Assembly: GCA_945866155.1 (NCBI GenBank)
Contig: CAMBGL010000073.1
Span: 1-6,160 of the forward strand
Source: Bifidobacterium breve
Lineage (GTDB): Bacteria; Actinomycetota; Actinomycetes; Nanopelagicales; Nanopelagicaceae
Length of the DNA: 6,160 bases
Direction: 5' to 3'
Numbering within the stretch: position 1 is the stretch's first letter; every line of letters begins with the position of its first letter. Below the pieces are notes generated by a model that worked only from the letters and a program-made list of their open reading frames with translations, had not been told where the DNA came from and did not search any database. The translations under genes were made by a program, and so were the position numbers. Positions 5,140-6,160 of the stretch are shown piece by piece.

Positions 5140-5962
5140 TCGCAACTCCTGCAACAGCAAGTGCAACACCAACGTATTGAACTTTGTGTAAGCGCTCGTG
5201 TAGCAATTTATAGGCGAGTACAACGGTTGCAACGGGATAGAGGGAGCCAAGCACCATTGCAAGGGAGACTAAGCCTTTAGTACAAGCAACACCAAGAAGT
5301 AAGTTTGCTAGAAAATCAGCAACGCCGACCAGAATAAATCGTGGATAGAGTGATGGAGAAATAGCGCCTATGCCTCTAAATTTCCAGAACAATGAAAGCG
5401 TCATCACTGCAGTTGCTGCTCGCATCGTTGTCATTGTCATTAGCGAACTAGTCTCAGAGCCGATAGACATAAAGATAAGAGTGATGCCAAAACCAAACAT
5501 TGCACCGATTGCGAGAATGAGTGGCTTGATTGGTAGACCGTTTCCAAGTTCTGGTCCACTTGCGCAAAAAGCGCCAGTCAGTGCTAATACAACGCCAACT
5601 GTTGTAATAAGAGATAAACGATCACCGTTATAAATTGCATAACTCAAAGGAATAATTGCACCGAGCGCGCTAATGGGTGAGACAACTCCCATTCGCCCCC
5701 TTGATAAACCTGCATATAAACAGAGCAGACCTAAATAACCAGTGATACCCGCGCACACTCCAGGGATGAAATAACTTGCTGTTGATATTGATGGTGCTAT
5801 CCATCCACCAGAGATAATGATGATTATGATTCCTGTAAATAAACCGATGATTTGGCTAATACCTAGAACTACAAGTGCAGGATATTTTTTACTAAGGCGT
5901 CCTGCTTCAAAATCGGCGCTACCCCATAAAAGACTTGAGATGAGTGCGAGCAAAGTAGCCAT
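5123..5962 (-). CDS. EamA-family (drug/metabolite transporter superfamily) permease
   Basis: This 279-residue inner-membrane protein has about ten hydrophobic helices in two tandem EamA repeats (about 1-133 and 146-279), the usual DMT size and topology. Diagnostic pieces are the opening LLALISSLLWGSADF and, near the end of repeat one, YAGLSRGRMGVVSPISAL. The closing segment is LGSLYPVATVVLAYKLLHERL, with the E before the last helix that is typical of these permeases. Members export or import amino acids, nucleobases, drugs or other metabolites; nothing here points to one substrate. ATG 5962 is chosen because the protein begins at the first helix and TAACCT lies exactly 6 nt upstream on the minus strand. 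A GGGAGG further up is about 20 bases too far away to be its Shine-Dalgarno. It is convergent with the reductase gene and divergent from the DUF3000 gene. Confidence 0.9.
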   Translation of the reverse strand: MATLLALISSLLWGSADFEAGRLSKKYPALVVLGISQIIGLFTGIIIIIISGGWIAPSISTASYFIPGVCAGITGYLGLLCLYAGLSRGRMGVVSPISALGAIIPLSYAIYNGDRLSLITTVGVVLALTGAFCASGPELGNGLPIKPLILAIGAMFGFGITLIFMSIGSETSSLMTMTTMRAATAVMTLSLFWKFRGIGAISPSLYPRFILVGVADFLANLLLGVACTKGLVSLAMVLGSLYPVATVVLAYKLLHERLHKVQYVGVALAVAGVAIISAF

Positions 5963-5968
5963 TGAGCA

Positions 5969-5974
5969 AGGTTA
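5969..5974 (-). promoter_or_regulatory. Candidate -10 hexamer TAACCT for a leaderless EamA mRNA
   Basis: Read on the minus strand, TAACCT is followed by six bases (TGCTCA) and then ATG 5962. This is the same geometry as at 815-820, 3135-3140 and 6011-6016. No clear -35 is seen. Confidence 0.45.
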
Positions 5975-6010
5975 CAGCCCAGCCTCCCACATATAGCGCA
6001 CTGCATTCTT

Positions 6011-6016
6011 TACATT
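6011..6016 (+). promoter_or_regulatory. Candidate -10 hexamer TACATT for a leaderless DUF3000 mRNA
   Basis: TACATT is followed by six bases (TAGAGA) and GTG 6023. The purine run touching the GTG is too close to serve as a Shine-Dalgarno. The fit supports GTG 6023 over the downstream ATG 6047. Confidence 0.45.
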
Positions 6017-6022
6017 TAGAGA

Positions 6023-6160
6023 GTGGATATCAACGAATTCAATCGAATGATTGATTTGGTACGCACATTTTCTCCACGATCTGAAATTATTTTAGAAGAA
6101 GTTCCTGCCCCACAAAAACTTGCTACATATTCCTTCGCATTCTCAGCCGATGTCAGCAAT
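6023..6160 (+). CDS. DUF3000 family protein, N-terminal part (continues beyond window)
   Basis: The frame is open from GTG 6023 to the window edge, giving 46 residues. The segment SEIILEEVPAPQKLATYSFAFSADV matches the opening signature of the actinobacterial DUF3000 family, which typically reads R-P-E-x-x-L-E-E-I-P-A-P-Q-R-L-A-P-Y. Function is unknown. GTG 6023 is preferred because it keeps the helix EFNRMIDLVRTF that precedes this signature in relatives and lies 6 nt after a TAnnnT hexamer. ATG 6047 is the alternative and would cut that helix. It is divergent from the EamA gene with 60 bp between starts. From memory, DUF3000 genes lie near RNase D, dxs and heme genes in other actinobacteria; those would be to the right of this window. 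Confidence 0.75.
   Translation, partial: MDINEFNRMIDLVRTFSPRSEIILEEVPAPQKLATYSFAFSADVSN

Noticed and set aside
5370..5633. Plus-strand 87-codon open frame opposite the EamA gene
   Set aside because: It lacks a start signal and family resemblance, and it mirrors hydrophobic codons of the transporter on the other strand.
1..6160. tRNA/rRNA genes, CRISPR arrays, insertion sequences, att sites or a replication origin
   Set aside because: No cloverleaf with acceptor end, regularly spaced repeats, transposase motif, terminal inverted repeats or DnaA-box cluster was seen on reading through the window.

Overview
The window looks like a chromosomal segment of a genome-streamlined, low-GC actinobacterium. 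The best guess is the freshwater acI group (Ca. Planktophila / Ca. Nanopelagicus). This rests on moderately AT-rich DNA (mid-40s % GC by eye), actinobacterial families (a DUF3000 protein, an Rv2671/RibD-like reductase, a half-size FUSC protein), a secreted MBG/Ig/IPT protein of a kind common in that group, extremely tight packing and many apparently leaderless starts. No taxonomic marker gene is present, so the assignment is an inference.

Layout, left to right: (1) 1-798 +, the 3' end of a large secreted Ig-like/adhesin-type protein; (2) 827-1879 +, a Gfo/Idh/MocA oxidoreductase of the dihydrodiol-dehydrogenase-like type; (3) 1876-3075 -, a FUSC/aromatic-acid-exporter-like membrane protein; (4) 3147-4031 +, a beta-class (motif order IV..X-I) DNA amino-methyltransferase; (5) 4028-4519 -, a small protein with a PD-(D/E)XK nuclease signature; (6) 4591-5139 +, a RibD-C/dihydrofolate-reductase-like reductase; (7) 5123-5962 -, an EamA/DMT ten-helix transporter; (8) 6023-6160 +, the 5' end of a DUF3000 gene. 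No stretch over 300 bases lacks a gene, and no RNA gene, mobile element or CRISPR array was seen.

From gene 2 onward every gene lies on the opposite strand from its neighbour. All three convergent junctions overlap at the 3' ends (4, 4 and 17 bp). All three divergent junctions are only about 60-71 bp. Most genes are therefore probably transcribed singly. Four starts (genes 2, 4, 7, 8) have a TAnnnT hexamer exactly 6 nt before the start codon and no usable Shine-Dalgarno, the arrangement expected of leaderless mRNAs. The nuclease-like gene is the clear exception, with a strong Shine-Dalgarno.

The most interesting unit is 3147-4519: a DNA methyltransferase and a 163-residue putative nuclease that meet tail to tail and use the two strands of one CTAG as their stop codons. 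I interpret it as a compact Type II-like restriction-modification pair. Its specificity, and nuclease activity itself, cannot be established from the sequence. The remaining genes look like separate metabolic, transport and housekeeping functions.
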